Origin: Azorinus chamasolen
Lineage: Eukaryota > Mollusca > Bivalvia > Cardiida > Solecurtidae
Reading direction: 5' to 3'
Assembly (NCBI GenBank): GCA_963576725.1
Contig: OY755236.1
Location: 68,914,379 to 68,978,378, forward strand
DNA length: 64,000 nt
In this document: positions 63,714 to 64,000 of the stretch, piece by piece
How positions within the stretch are numbered: position 1 is the stretch's first letter
How the letters are laid out: each line of letters opens with the position of its first letter
Made by a program: the position numbers and the translations under genes
Notes under the pieces: generated by a model
What the model was told of the DNA's origin: nothing
What the model saw: the letters and a program-made list of their open reading frames with translations, nothing else
Database searches by the model: none

Positions 63714-63934
63714 TCTCAGCACACACTGCACTGAGTTCAACCACCTTGTCAGCAATATCATCAGGTTCGACAGCATCGCTTACGAACATGTCAACTGAAA
63801 CTGCAACTATGACTTCTGTGTCAAGTGGTGGTTTGTCCAATAATTCGATGTCATCAACCTCTGCCTTTAATTACACGACAGGAAACAGCACAGGGTCCAC
63901 AACAGCGAGCACGCCAGTAACTTCAACAGTCCAG
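63714..63934 (+). CDS. Gene B exon: second Ser/Thr-rich stalk exon, paralogue of 6793-6995
   Basis: The acceptor TTTTGTAG ends at 63713 and the donor CAG|GTAAAC begins at 63935. Entry phase 1 matches the donor at 57757; exit phase 0 is what an LU first-half exon like 9743-9838 requires. About 73 residues are rich in Ser, Thr and Asn with sequons NMS, NNS, NYT and NST. Compared with gene A it lost two codons and gained eight near the 3' end (ASTPVTST-like), a typical change in mucin repeats. The LU exons of gene B should follow beyond the right edge of the window. Confidence 0.8.
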
Positions 63935-64000
63935 GTAAACGTTGTGCTCATTTGCCAGCGGTAGCTAAAGTAACACTTCCGCGTCAACCCTTTACTCCAT

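Larger units (their letters stand above)
61731..63980 (+). repeat. Paralogous counterpart of 6226-7030
   Basis: Matches are at 61735-62110 and 63555-63960. The extra material in between holds family A, E, C and B copies and about 300 bp of unassigned DNA (62110-62500). Confidence 0.85.

Overview
The window looks like nuclear DNA of a mollusc, most likely a bivalve. This is an inference. It rests on intron-containing genes, a very dense load of short palindromic transposons, SINE-like and 'tatggccctttttaac' repeats of the kind I associate with bivalve genomes, and a decayed Penelope-like reverse transcriptase. I see no rRNA, tRNA, CRISPR array or bacterial operon.

Region 1 (1-5322) is the right-hand part of an integrated DNA-virus-like element of the Polinton/adintovirus type. 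All genes are on the + strand, AT-rich and tightly packed. They are a double-jelly-roll major capsid protein (its upstream part probably lies left of the window), an A32-type packaging ATPase, an unrecognised protein of four internal repeats, a conserved-looking protein whose frame is split at a canonical -1 slippery heptamer, a coiled-coil plus membrane-anchor protein, and two small membrane proteins. GC-rich palindromic inserts, unlike the surrounding AT-rich DNA, are scattered through genes and gaps. The element ends in a 90-bp imperfect palindrome that abuts a broken copy of a host palindromic repeat. No polymerase, integrase or protease gene is in the window.

Region 2 (5323-64000) is host DNA. 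I can assemble parts of two paralogous genes for a GPI-anchored, mucin-stalked Ly-6/uPAR (LU, three-finger) surface protein. Gene A has a Ser/Thr-rich exon (6793-6995), the first LU half (9743-9838) and two tandemly duplicated terminal exons carrying the second LU half plus the GPI signal (14953-15195 and 16103-16348). Gene B has a signal-peptide exon (54304-54369), a mucin exon (57523-57756) and a second mucin exon (63714-63934) homologous to that of gene A; its LU exons should lie right of the window. All splice phases agree. The two terminal exons of gene A differ by 19 nonsynonymous and 1 synonymous substitutions while their flanks are about 98% identical, a strong sign of diversifying selection.

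Most of the rest is non-autonomous transposons, which I name families A-H. A (TTAACCCTTTACTCC...), B (TTAACCCTTTCGCTGCC...), D, G and H have TTAA...CCC/GGG...TTAA ends like piggyBac relatives. C has TACAGTAAAACCTCTC ends like pogo/Tigger relatives. E is a bare hairpin and F a further CCCTTA...TAAGGG family. There is also a 1-kb foldback element with 9-bp target duplications (Mutator-like), two other inverted-repeat elements, about a dozen minisatellites, and long stretches in which I see no gene.
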